DNA of 54,853 nucleotides from Planctomycetota bacterium (GTDB lineage Bacteria; Planctomycetota; UBA11346): assembly GCA_013816485.1 (NCBI GenBank), contig JACDEI010000010.1, forward strand, positions 1-54,853. Reading direction: 5' to 3'. The notes under the pieces were generated by a model, which was given only the letters and a program-made list of their open reading frames with translations, was not told the DNA's origin and did not search any database. Position 1 is the first letter of the stretch, and every line of letters begins with the position of its first letter. Positions 1 through 7,509 of the stretch are shown in pieces. Made by a program: the position numbers and the translations under genes.

Positions 1-16
1 CTCGGCAGGTGCCCAT

Positions 17-44
17 GCCGAGCTGGTGCTCGGCGCTCCCGGGG
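17..44. repeat. Palindromic REP-like unit (cap plus GCCGAGC hairpin)
   Basis: A 7-bp perfect stem (GCCGAGC / GCTCGGC, loop TGGT at 24-27) is followed by GCGCTCCCGGGG, the reverse complement of a cap that recurs next to other hairpins in this window at 1502-1583, 2841-2956 and 50844-50969. It lies just downstream of the minus-strand oxidoreductase stop codon, so it could also act as a transcript end, but there is no T tract. Confidence 0.6.
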
Positions 45-51
45 TCTGACT

Positions 52-1044
52 TCAGCGTTCGCCGTCCCACCACACGCCGACTTGATGCCGCAGCGCATCC
101 ATGGTGCGTGCCTGTCCCAGGCTGTCGCCCCAGGTCATCACCGGTGCCTGTCTGTCCGCGACATGCGCGGCGACGGTGAGCGCTTCGCGCGCATAGGTGT
201 TGAGGCCATCGTCTGCGGTCGGGAAGGTTTCGCTGCCGGCCGCCGTGGTGATGATGAACGCCGATTCGTTCGGTGTCGAGCGCCACGGTTCGGTGATGTC
301 GATGCGACCGCGCGAACCTTCGATCATCGCCGTGATATGACGGTGCGCGACGAAGCTGGTGTGCAGCGTCCCGAGGATGCCGTTCGCAAAGCGCAGCGTC
401 GCGCTGGTTACCAGGTCCACGCCATCAGCATTGAGTTGAGCAAGGCAGGTGGTGGCCACCGGTTCGCTACCAGCGATCCAGCGCAACCAGCTCAGTGGAT
501 AACAACCGACATCCATCAACGCGCCGCCACCCAGTGCGCGTTCCTGCAGACGACGCACGGCCGAGCCATCGAAACAGAACACCGCGTGCAGCAGGCGCAC
601 CTCGCCGATGACACCGCTGGCGAGGATTTCGCGCAGCTTCGCCCAACGTGGATGGCAGCGGTAGAGGAAGCCCTCCATGAAGAACGTTCCTGCCGCTCGC
701 GCAGCGGCGAGCACGCCTTCCAGTTCCACTGCCGTCATCGCCGCCGGCTTCTCGCACAACACGTGTTTGCCGGCCTGCGCCGCGCGGATGCACCACTCCG
801 CATGCTGGTGGTTGAGCAGCGCGACGTACACCACGTCGACCGTCGGATCATCGAGCAACGCTTGGTAAGAGCCGTGCGCGCGACAACCGGCAACCGTGGC
901 GGCGAAGGTGCGGGCGCTGTCGAGCGAGCGGCTGCCCACCGCCACCACCGGGCAACGATCGGCGACTTGCTGCAGGCCTTCGACGAATTTCTTGGCGATG
1001 CCGCCGGTACCAAGGATGCCCCAGCGCAGAGGAGCGGCGCTCAT
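52..1044 (-). CDS. Gfo/Idh/MocA family NAD(P)-dependent oxidoreductase
   Basis: A 330-residue cytoplasmic dehydrogenase of the Gfo/Idh/MocA family, whose members oxidise or reduce sugars, inositols or dihydrodiols. The N-terminal Rossmann motif GILGTGGIA is at residues 9-17 and the family EKP motif at 98-100 (CEKPAA); the segment MEGFLYRCHPRW fits the substrate-domain entry. The ATG at 1044 is chosen because it overlaps the stop codon of the upstream gene as ATGA, which indicates translational coupling; the open frame continues about 40 codons upstream, but that part is the reading shadow of the upstream gene. The substrate cannot be told from the sequence. The partner gene is a small DMT-type membrane protein, which might move a related metabolite, though that is a guess. 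Confidence 0.88.
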   Translation of the reverse strand: MSAAPLRWGILGTGGIAKKFVEGLQQVADRCPVVAVGSRSLDSARTFAATVAGCRAHGSYQALLDDPTVDVVYVALLNHQHAEWCIRAAQAGKHVLCEKPAAMTAVELEGVLAAARAAGTFFMEGFLYRCHPRWAKLREILASGVIGEVRLLHAVFCFDGSAVRRLQERALGGGALMDVGCYPLSWLRWIAGSEPVATTCLAQLNADGVDLVTSATLRFANGILGTLHTSFVAHRHITAMIEGSRGRIDITEPWRSTPNESAFIITTAAGSETFPTADDGLNTYAREALTVAAHVADRQAPVMTWGDSLGQARTMDALRHQVGVWWDGER

Positions 1045-1442
1045 GGTACGTTCTCGCTCGTGGCCACCGGCTGGAGCGGCTTGGCCTGGTGCGATTCGTG
1101 TCGACCCGACAACGCCACCCCGAGCCCGGCCATGATCAGCGCCATGCCGACGTAATCCTGCCAACGCGGTGACTCCTTAAGCACCACCAGCGAGAACACC
1201 AGGAAGACCAGGAGCGAGAGGCCTTCCTGGATCAGCTTGAGTTGCGGCGCGGTAAATGGACCTCCCAGACTGACGTGGCCGATACGGTTGGCGGGCACGG
1301 CCAAGCAGTATTCAGGCAGCGCGATCAACCAACTGATGCCGATGAAGGCGATCAGCGGCAGCGATGACGGCGCTTTGAGGTGCCAGTACCACGCCACCGT
1401 CATGAAGACGTTGGATGCCAGCAACAGCAGGATGGTGTTCAT
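1041..1442 (-). CDS. Small DMT-superfamily membrane protein (DUF486-like)
   Basis: A 133-residue inner-membrane protein with about four hydrophobic helices: near residues 1-17, 26-45, 68-88 and 95-112. The closing helix motif (DYVGMALIMAGLGVAL) is typical of single-domain DMT or DUF486 proteins, which have no established substrate. The start MNTILLLL (ATG at 1442) is preferred because the nineteen codons before it are Arg-rich and overlap an inverted repeat. The hydrophilic tail ends in the ATGA overlap with the oxidoreductase gene, so the two are co-translated. Confidence 0.75.
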   Translation of the reverse strand: MNTILLLLASNVFMTVAWYWHLKAPSSLPLIAFIGISWLIALPEYCLAVPANRIGHVSLGGPFTAPQLKLIQEGLSLLVFLVFSLVVLKESPRWQDYVGMALIMAGLGVALSGRHESHQAKPLQPVATSENVP

Positions 1443-1501
1443 GCAGCGGGATGCTGGCGCGCGTCGCCGGAAGAAAAAGCCGGCAGCCTGGGTAGGCAAG
1501 G

Positions 1502-1583
1502 CCTGGGGGCGCGGACTTCAGTCTGCGCAGCCTTGTTCACCACCGTGGTAAAGGATGCGCAGACTGAAGTCCGCGCTCCCAGG
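1502..1583. repeat. 28-bp inverted repeat, REP-like
   Basis: Arms at 1502-1529 and 1556-1583 match at 27 of 28 positions and enclose 26 bases. Each arm starts with the cap CCTGGG(A/G)GCGC followed by a small imperfect hairpin around GACTTCAGTC. The element separates the C45 hydrolase stop from the DUF486-like gene start and could form a large cruciform or an RNA hairpin at the end or beginning of either transcript. Confidence 0.85.
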
Positions 1584-1588
1584 GGACA

Positions 1589-2704
1589 TCAACCGAAGCG
1601 CAGGAGTACCCATTCACCGCGGTCGCTGGGGCCACGGCAGGCGTGCAGTTCACGCCGGGCAGGAATGGCGATCAGGCAGGCGTTGGTGCTGGTGCCTTGG
1701 TTGTCTTCCGGGAAACGGTTGACCGAATCGACGCCATCGCTGCGGTCGGCGAACATCGCCTTGAGGCGTTCGACGCTCTGTTTGCCGTCGCCCAGCCAGC
1801 CGGTGACGCGCGCGAGGCGGGCCTTCGACGAGCTGGTGGCCGCTTCGCCTTCGATGCGCGCGTTGCTCGGATCCTGACAGTGGTTGGTGCGTGTCAGCGG
1901 ACGATCACCGCGGCGCTTCACGTGGCTGATGGCGGTGCACTCGATGTCGTCGACACCGCTGGCGTCCGCCGCCCAGTAGGTGTGCGCGGCGGCGCGTGGG
2001 GCTTCGATGATGGCCTTGAGCGCGCTGGCGCGATCAGGCGAGCGCAGCGCCTTGTGCAGCAGCGAGAGGTAGGGAATGCCGACGCGCGACCCGCGGGCCT
2101 TGATGTTGGTGGTGCCGACCGCCACGCCGTTGGCGTTCATGCCCATCAGTGACGGACAACCGGCGCAGGTGACGCTCCAGGTTTCTGGATTGATGGTCGT
2201 GCCCTCGGTCGGCTGGCGGTGGATCGACACCACGTAGTCGAGGTCAGTAGGATTGAGATCCCAGGTCTGCGCCGCGATCACCGCGCCATCAGCGCTATGG
2301 GACCCTGGGATGAGTGCGGTGGTGCAGCCTTCGGCATCCACGGTGATGGCAGCGGATGCGGCCGAGTCGGTCTTCTGGGGCAGCGCCAGGATATCGCGGA
2401 TGTCGGTCATGTTGCCGGTGGTGTAGAGATCGACCGCGTCGACACCGGCGGCCTCGGCGAGCGCCATGTGCTCGACCCAACCATCGTTGTCCCAGGACTT
2501 CAATGCTTCCAAGCAGCGACGGCCGAGGTCACGGAAGGTCTGCTCATCGCGGATGCCGCGTTCGTAGAGGTAGACCTTCGCCGCACGCAGCCGCTGCTCG
2601 ACGAACGCCCCGATCAGCGGTTTAAGCTGTTCACCCTGGCCACGGCCGAGTTCGGCGGGCGTACCGCGGACGTGAATTTGGGGGAGCTGCAGCAGAGCGG
2701 TCAT
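1589..2704 (-). CDS. C45-family autoproteolytic acyltransferase/hydrolase (Ntn-hydrolase)
   Basis: A 371-residue protein of the peptidase C45 / acyl-CoA:6-aminopenicillanate acyltransferase fold. These proteins cut themselves before a Cys, which becomes the N-terminal nucleophile for hydrolysis or transfer of an amide-linked acyl group. The expected Gly-Cys processing site is seen as AEGCTTA with Gly126-Cys127, followed by the family pattern AAQTWDLNP and the late SVTCAGCPSLMGMNANGVAVG. No signal peptide is seen. The start at 2704 (MTALLQL) is used because upstream in-frame codons are translated palindromic repeats; an ATG two codons earlier is equally possible. It lies beside astA, so an amide-cleaving role in that pathway is conceivable but not shown. 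Confidence 0.75.
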   Translation of the reverse strand: MTALLQLPQIHVRGTPAELGRGQGEQLKPLIGAFVEQRLRAAKVYLYERGIRDEQTFRDLGRRCLEALKSWDNDGWVEHMALAEAAGVDAVDLYTTGNMTDIRDILALPQKTDSAASAAITVDAEGCTTALIPGSHSADGAVIAAQTWDLNPTDLDYVVSIHRQPTEGTTINPETWSVTCAGCPSLMGMNANGVAVGTTNIKARGSRVGIPYLSLLHKALRSPDRASALKAIIEAPRAAAHTYWAADASGVDDIECTAISHVKRRGDRPLTRTNHCQDPSNARIEGEAATSSSKARLARVTGWLGDGKQSVERLKAMFADRSDGVDSVNRFPEDNQGTSTNACLIAIPARRELHACRGPSDRGEWVLLRFG

Positions 2705-2772
2705 GGGCATGATGATGGGAATGGCGGGAGATGGACAAATGCCGCGTGGCGATGCTTCGGCGGGTGATTTTC

Positions 2773-3024
2773 CGTGGCACGGGCGTCCCGCCCGTGGTTC
2801 GAGGTACATGAGCACCTCGCCGCCCCGATCACCACCGGGCACGTTTCCTGGGAGCGCCGAGTTGCACTCGGCAGGTGGGACCACGACCGATTTCCGTATG
2901 CAGTGTAAGGCAGGATTGCCCCTGGCCGAGTACAACTCGGCGCTCCCAGGAAACGTCCGAGGAAAACCGGGAATTCGTGGTGGAACCAACGTCTGATGTT
3001 CACGGGCGAGACGCCCGTGCCACG
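2773..3024. repeat. Nested palindromic repeat array
   Basis: This gene-free stretch between the C45 gene and the NTF2-like gene holds two inverted-repeat pairs, one inside the other. The outer arms (2773-2796 and 3001-3024, 23 of 24 matching) each contain the hairpin CACGGGCG-loop-CGCCCGTG with a 3-nt loop. The inner arms (2841-2872 and 2925-2956, 31 of 32 matching) each contain the cap CCTGGGAGCGC plus GCCGAGT-loop-ACTCGGC. Translated, the outer unit gives an HGRDARAT-like peptide, which I recall as a common translation of dispersed repeats in PVC genomes. No gene is seen here. Confidence 0.85.
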
Positions 3025-3032
3025 TTTCGTAC

Positions 3033-3434
3033 TCACTGCACCTGCCGCAGCCAGTCCTGCAGGTTGTAGTAATTGGTCACGCGCGTGATTTTTCCGTCCT
3101 TCACGCCGAAGAATGCGCCGCCGGGCAACACGTACTTCTGGCTGCGCGCCGGTGGCAGGCCGGCATCGGTCGCCAGGTACACGCCATTGACCACATACTC
3201 CGCCGCGGCGCGGGTCGGGTCGGTGGCGGTGAAGACCACCACGTCGGTGAGGTTCTCGCGGTAGCAGCGGTTCATGCGCTCCATGAAGTGACGGAAGGCG
3301 TCGCGACCGGTGACCTTGCCGGATTCGTTGATGCCGTGGTGCACGTCATCGCTCAGGCAGCTGAGCATGGTCTCCATGTCACCGGCGTTGAAGGCGTCGT
3401 AGTAGTGGCGGATGAGGGCGGCGGTGTCGGACAT
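3033..3434 (-). CDS. NTF2-like / SnoaL-type ketosteroid isomerase-related protein
   Basis: A 133-residue single-domain protein of the NTF2-like cone fold. It begins with the typical helix IRHYYDAFNAGDMETML followed by LSDDVHHGIN, and later has GRDAFRHFMERM and the strand pattern FFGVKDGKITRVTNYYN, all as in SnoaL-like proteins. Such proteins are isomerases, cyclases, hydrolases or simple ligand binders, so no reaction is assigned. The length matches the family. It is cytoplasmic, minus strand, between a repeat array and astA, and ends only nine bases from the repeat array. Confidence 0.82.
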   Translation of the reverse strand: MSDTAALIRHYYDAFNAGDMETMLSCLSDDVHHGINESGKVTGRDAFRHFMERMNRCYRENLTDVVVFTATDPTRAAAEYVVNGVYLATDAGLPPARSQKYVLPGGAFFGVKDGKITRVTNYYNLQDWLRQVQ

Positions 3435-3470
3435 GGCAGTCGTTCCAGAGCAGGGTCGGGGGGCGTCTTC

Positions 3471-4526
3471 TTACCAATCCATCGGCATCGCCCAGCAGGC
3501 TTGGCCGGCGCTCAGGGCGAACCGTGCGGCGAGATCATGCGGCAGACGCAGGCCGTCGTGGGCCGTCTCGGTTTCGGCAGTGATGAACCAGTGGTTTGCC
3601 GGGTTGCCCAGCAGGCACGGCGTGGTGGTGTTCAGTGGCGGCAGGTCGAGGCGCACCAGGCGGCGGCTGCGTTGGATTGGGCCGATGTCCTGCACCTCGG
3701 CGCCATCGTGCGGACCACCGTCAAAGGGATCGACGGTGCCGAGGTACTTGAAGCCGGCACGTTTCAACATTACCCGCACCGGCGTGGTCGCGGGACCTTC
3801 CTTGCCGATCAGCTCGCGTGCTGCCGGCGGCAGCAGGTCGCCGACGATCTCCTCGTGTGGGAAGAACGCCTCGATGAACTCCTTGTCGCTGCGGCACAGC
3901 AGGTCGGCGCGGTAGTATTCGAGGCCGGTGAGCGGGCCGCCGACGGCGTCCCAAAAGGCGTTGCCGCCGTCCTCGCGCCGTGGCGGCAGCAGTTCCGCGA
4001 TCAGCCGACGGCAAAAGTGCGCGCGGTGCATCGCCACCAGCAGCAGACGTGCGGCGACCAGCAGCTTGCCCACACCTTTGCCGCGTGCTTCGGGATGGAC
4101 GATCAGACCGCCGAGTTCGGTCCACGGTTCGACATCGCGGCCGAGCTTGAGGATCAGGCGTGAGCGGTCGGCATTGAGCTGCTTGCTGTGCACCACGGTC
4201 TCGTTGACCGTCAGGTAGTAGTGCGGCTCGTCCGGCATGCCGTGGTAGGCGAACACCGAGGCGGTGCCGAGCAGGCGTTCGCGCTGCACCACACCATGCA
4301 CGCTTTCGACCTCCACCGCCACCAGGGTGAAGCCGGCGTGTTTGGGATCGGCCTTGCTGGGCGTCGCACCGGCCAAGCCAGCGAAGCTGCGCATGCTGTC
4401 ACTGATGATGCCTTTCAGCACCACCGGATCGTCCGGCAGGTTGACAGTGTCGAGCAGGTCGGCGAGCGCCTGGAGCTGCGGCAGGTCGGCGTCGACCACT
4501 GGGCGGATGAGAACGAAGGTGGCCAC
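3471..4526 (-). CDS. astA: Arginine N-succinyltransferase
   Basis: A 351-residue GNAT-fold enzyme that would transfer succinyl from succinyl-CoA to the alpha-amine of arginine, the first step of the AST catabolic pathway. The acyl-CoA binding motif PEARGKGVGKLL is present, followed by blocks that follow AstA closely: FWDAVGGPLTG, EYYRADLL, KEFIEAFFPH, and the closing TVDPFDGGPH. Length is within the usual 340-350. The start is a GTG (codon at 4524-4526). Sister pathway genes astD and astB lie 4 and 8 kb away on the same strand, separated by unrelated genes, so this is a dispersed rather than a classical astCADBE operon. Confidence 0.87.
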   Translation of the reverse strand: MATFVLIRPVVDADLPQLQALADLLDTVNLPDDPVVLKGIISDSMRSFAGLAGATPSKADPKHAGFTLVAVEVESVHGVVQRERLLGTASVFAYHGMPDEPHYYLTVNETVVHSKQLNADRSRLILKLGRDVEPWTELGGLIVHPEARGKGVGKLLVAARLLLVAMHRAHFCRRLIAELLPPRREDGGNAFWDAVGGPLTGLEYYRADLLCRSDKEFIEAFFPHEEIVGDLLPPAARELIGKEGPATTPVRVMLKRAGFKYLGTVDPFDGGPHDGAEVQDIGPIQRSRRLVRLDLPPLNTTTPCLLGNPANHWFITAETETAHDGLRLPHDLAARFALSAGQACWAMPMDW

Positions 4527-4591
4527 TGATGGGGATGTACGCAGTGCGGTGGGGTCGACTAGGGGGCGGGGTGGTCAGGAGGGGGAAGAAA

Positions 4592-4708
4592 AGGGGTTAG
4601 AGGTTAGGGGCTCGGGTGTTGGGACGGGCGTTCCTACGGACACCTTGGGCGAGCGGATTTCACCAGCGACACGCTCACACGACCCTAACCCCTAGCCCCT
4701 AGACCCCT
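4592..4708. repeat. Imperfect inverted repeat of TAGGGG-like units
   Basis: In the divergent gap between astA and the first DUF4139 gene, left arm 4592-4616 (AGGGGTTAGAGGTTAGGGGC) and right arm 4683-4708 (CCCTAACCCCTAGCCCCTAG) are reverse complements apart from small slippage and substitutions. The units are short and low in complexity. A further small hairpin, CCTGCC/GGCAGG, lies at about 4738-4755. No promoter motif is convincing. Confidence 0.6.
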
Positions 4709-4775
4709 CTCCCAGAAATTGTCTCCTAAGAACTCCGCCTGCCGTCCGTAGGCAGGATAGCCGAAAGGATCTCCC

Positions 4776-6152
4776 ATGCGCTCCCTCCGTAGTCTCCTGC
4801 TGTTAGCCCTGCTGATCGTCGTGCCCGCGTCTGTTCTCCATGCCGCCGTCGGCCTGGTGACGGTGCCCGAGCGCGAGGTGGTACGTATGACCATCTACAA
4901 CGCGGTCGACCTGACGCTCGTGCAGGAATCGCGCACGCTGATCCTGAAGAAAGGACTCAACCGCATTCAGTACCAGTGGGCGGGCACGCTGATCGACGCG
5001 ACCTCACTCGAACTGCGCTGCCTTGATCAGGCGGCCAAGGTCGAGGTCCTCGATATGATCTATCCGCCGAATGCGCCGGCCACGCTGGTGTGGCAGATCG
5101 AATCGCAGATCGAGGGCCCGGCAAAGTTCGAGATCAGCTACTTCACGTCGGGCTTGACCTGGGGTGCCGACTACGTGCTGCGCGCAGCACCCGATGAGCA
5201 GACCGCCGAACTCGAAGGCTGGGTCTCGGTCACCAACGGCTCGGGCGAGAACTACCCCAAGGTCGAAGTACGGCTGGTGGTCGGTTCGATCAACCTGGTC
5301 GAGCAGATCCGTGATCTTGCGACCAACCAGCTCCGCGAACGCGCGCGTCCGGTGCGCAAGGAGGAGATGAAGAAGGCCGGCCGCAACCTGATGGCTGCAG
5401 ATGCTGCCGCGCCGGCAGCGGCCTTCGCCCGCGAGATGATGGCTGACAAACCGGAGGTGGTTTCGGCTCGTCTCGGTGACTACCACATCTTCAGCGTCTC
5501 CGGCGTGCAGCAGGTGACCAACGGCGCGACCACGCGTTTCCAGGCCATCACCACCAAAGAGCCGATGAAACTCGAAGTGCTCTACCGCGTCGGCTTCCTC
5601 AGCGACCAGGCGCTCAAGCTTTACCGCTTCATCAACGACAAGGAGCACAACCTGCCCGACGGCCCGCTGCCCGAAGGCCTGTGGCATGTCTTCCGCGTCA
5701 CCGACGCCAAGACCCGTGCGCTGAGCTACAGCGGTTCGACCGGCAACATCTACGTGCCGCCGACGCAGAAGGTCGAACTGAACCTCGGCGTCGATCCCGC
5801 CATCGCGGTCAAGCAGGTGCATGAATGGCACGGCGAAACCAACCACCACTACGACAATAACGGCCGCGTCGACGCCTTCACCACCCACGGCCGCTACCGC
5901 TTCCGCTTGGTGAACACCGCCAAGATCCCGGTGTCGGTCGAGTATCTGGTGAGCGCGGGCGGTGACTGGACCATCGAAGGGCTCGTCGGCGAACGCCGTG
6001 ACCAGTCGACCTACCGTCATCAGGCGCAGGTCGCCGCTGGCGCGGTACTGGAACTGGGGCCCTTCACCATCAGCACGCGCATGGGCGAGAAGATCCCACC
6101 GGTCAAACCGCCGGAAATCAAGCCGCTGCCGAAGATCCAGGTGGGGCAATGA
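4776..6152 (+). CDS. Secreted DUF4139-type protein, copy 1
   Basis: A 458-residue exported protein. Residues 1-23 form a signal peptide (RSLLLLALLIVVPASVLHA). The mature part has the architecture of DUF4139/MuiA-like proteins: an N-terminal strand-rich part, then ISYFTSGLTWGADYVL, then VSVTNGSGENYPKVEVRLVVG, matching the family's pattern of an ISY..G..W...Y block followed by a NGTGEDW-like block. DUF4139 has no firm biochemical role. AGGA sits eight bases before the ATG. A paralogue follows 205 bases downstream, the two probably forming one unit, with two copies of a 72-bp tandem repeat between them. Confidence 0.7.
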   Translation: MRSLRSLLLLALLIVVPASVLHAAVGLVTVPEREVVRMTIYNAVDLTLVQESRTLILKKGLNRIQYQWAGTLIDATSLELRCLDQAAKVEVLDMIYPPNAPATLVWQIESQIEGPAKFEISYFTSGLTWGADYVLRAAPDEQTAELEGWVSVTNGSGENYPKVEVRLVVGSINLVEQIRDLATNQLRERARPVRKEEMKKAGRNLMAADAAAPAAAFAREMMADKPEVVSARLGDYHIFSVSGVQQVTNGATTRFQAITTKEPMKLEVLYRVGFLSDQALKLYRFINDKEHNLPDGPLPEGLWHVFRVTDAKTRALSYSGSTGNIYVPPTQKVELNLGVDPAIAVKQVHEWHGETNHHYDNNGRVDAFTTHGRYRFRLVNTAKIPVSVEYLVSAGGDWTIEGLVGERRDQSTYRHQAQVAAGAVLELGPFTISTRMGEKIPPVKPPEIKPLPKIQVGQ

Positions 6153-6157
6153 AGACT

Positions 6158-6301
6158 GCGACAGGCCACAGATCACAGGCTTCAGACCACAGGTCGTGCC
6201 TGCGACGTCATCCGTGCGACCTGGAGCCCGCGACAGGCCGCAGACCACAGGCTTCAGACCACAGGTCGTGCCTGCGACGTCATCCGTGCGACCCGGAGCC
6301 T
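6158..6301 (+). repeat. Two tandem copies of a 72-bp unit
   Basis: Unit 1 begins at 6158 and unit 2 at 6230; both start GCGACAGGCC and differ at only a few positions. The unit is itself made of short near-repeats (CACAGGCTTCAGACCACAGG). It fills the gap between the two DUF4139 genes and is followed by a TGTAGCC/TGTAGCC direct repeat at about 6300-6312. Two units without spacers do not make a CRISPR array. Confidence 0.9.
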
Positions 6302-6357
6302 GTAGCCTGTAGCCCGTGACCCCTTTTTTCGCTCCCGTTTTTTTTGGAGACCGCCCC

Positions 6358-7506
6358 ATGAAATTCCTCGCCCCCATCTTGCTCGCCCTCGCGCTCGCCG
6401 GCCCCGCCGCCGCCGAGGTCAAGCTCACCACCCTGCCCGACCGCGAACGCGTGGTGGTGCGCTTCGAAGACAACGGCCGCGTGCTGGTCGAAGAAGCGCG
6501 CACGTTGACCATCGATAAAGGCACCACCACGGTGAACTTCACCTGGCTGGGTGTGAACATCGATCGTGGTTCGATCCAACTGCTCGGTGTCGACGGCGTG
6601 CCCTTCACCGTACTGCGCACGACCTACCCACCTGACCAAGGCAACAGCCTGTCGTGGGAGGTCTCCTCAGCGAATCCGGGACCGGCGCAGGTGCGCATCA
6701 GCTACCTGCTCGATGGCTTGTCACGCGAGGTCGCGCTGCGCGCCGTCATCAGCGAAGGGAAATCTGAACTGTCGCTGCGCGTCTTCCAACGCCTGATCAA
6801 CCAGAGCGGAGAAAACTACGACCAGGCGTCGTTGCAGGCGGCCTTCGGCGACCTGCGCGACAGCCCGCTGGCGAGCGGCGAGACTCGTCAGCAGCTTACC
6901 GCCAAGTTCCTCGAGGTGCCGTTCACCAAACGCTACACCTACGATCCGGCGCAGGGCGAACGCGTACGCGTCGCCTACGTGCTGAAGAACAGCGCCGAAG
7001 GGAAACTCGGCAGCGGCATCCTGCCCGCGGGTAAGGTGCGCATGTTCCTGCAAACCGGCACCAGTGAGGCATTCCTGGGCGAGGACTGGGCCCAGCCCAC
7101 GCCGCTGGGCGAGGAGCTGGAACTAAAAATCGGCGACAGCAAGGACCTCACCGTGCGCCGCGCGGTGCTGAAGAACCGCCAGGAAATAGTGCAGCGTGAT
7201 CACCGCAATCAGCCGGCACTGTGGCATCAACTCCAGGACGTGCGCTTCGAGGTCGAGAACTTCACGAATGAGGTGAAGACCATCGATCTGGTCGAACATC
7301 TGCAAGGCGAATGGGACGTGCTCGATCCCAAGCAGGTGCTGGAAAAACGCATCGCCCCAGAGCAGTACGAAGCCGTCCCCGCAGAAGCCAATCCCGCCGG
7401 CGACCTGTCACGCAAGGACGCCAACACCCTGCTGATCAAAGTACCGGTGCCGCCGAATCGTCGGGTTGTCTTCACCGCCACGTTGCGGCGGATGAATCTG
7501 CAATGA
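6358..7506 (+). CDS. Secreted DUF4139-type protein, copy 2
   Basis: A 382-residue exported protein, paralogous to the gene upstream. Residues 1-20 are a signal peptide (ILLALALAGPAAA). The mature part has the same order of blocks: LPDRERVVVRF, RTLTIDKGTTTVNFTWLGV, ISYLLDGLSREVALRAVISE, then NQSGENYDQASLQAAFGDL. It is shorter than copy 1 and lacks the Ala-rich middle insertion of that protein. The ATG at 6358 has TTGGAG about eight bases upstream; an earlier in-frame start at 6316 would precede the signal peptide by fourteen non-conserved residues. Function unknown; a role in envelope structure is only a guess from secretion. Confidence 0.68.
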   Translation: MKFLAPILLALALAGPAAAEVKLTTLPDRERVVVRFEDNGRVLVEEARTLTIDKGTTTVNFTWLGVNIDRGSIQLLGVDGVPFTVLRTTYPPDQGNSLSWEVSSANPGPAQVRISYLLDGLSREVALRAVISEGKSELSLRVFQRLINQSGENYDQASLQAAFGDLRDSPLASGETRQQLTAKFLEVPFTKRYTYDPAQGERVRVAYVLKNSAEGKLGSGILPAGKVRMFLQTGTSEAFLGEDWAQPTPLGEELELKIGDSKDLTVRRAVLKNRQEIVQRDHRNQPALWHQLQDVRFEVENFTNEVKTIDLVEHLQGEWDVLDPKQVLEKRIAPEQYEAVPAEANPAGDLSRKDANTLLIKVPVPPNRRVVFTATLRRMNLQ

Positions 7507-7509
7507 GTG

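Noticed and set aside
82..1155. A 357-codon plus-strand open frame opposite the oxidoreductase
   Set aside because: The minus-strand frame has Rossmann and EKP motifs and is coupled to its neighbour; the plus frame has no recognisable feature.
2705..2989. A 95-residue N-terminal extension of the C45 hydrolase
   Set aside because: The added codons are translated palindromic repeats, not protein.
6158..6301. CRISPR-like array
   Set aside because: Only two directly abutting 72-bp units without spacers, and no cas genes in the window.
5004..6620. A 538-codon minus-strand open frame across the two DUF4139 genes
   Set aside because: It runs through the 72-bp repeats and antisense to both exported proteins and shows no domain or start signal.
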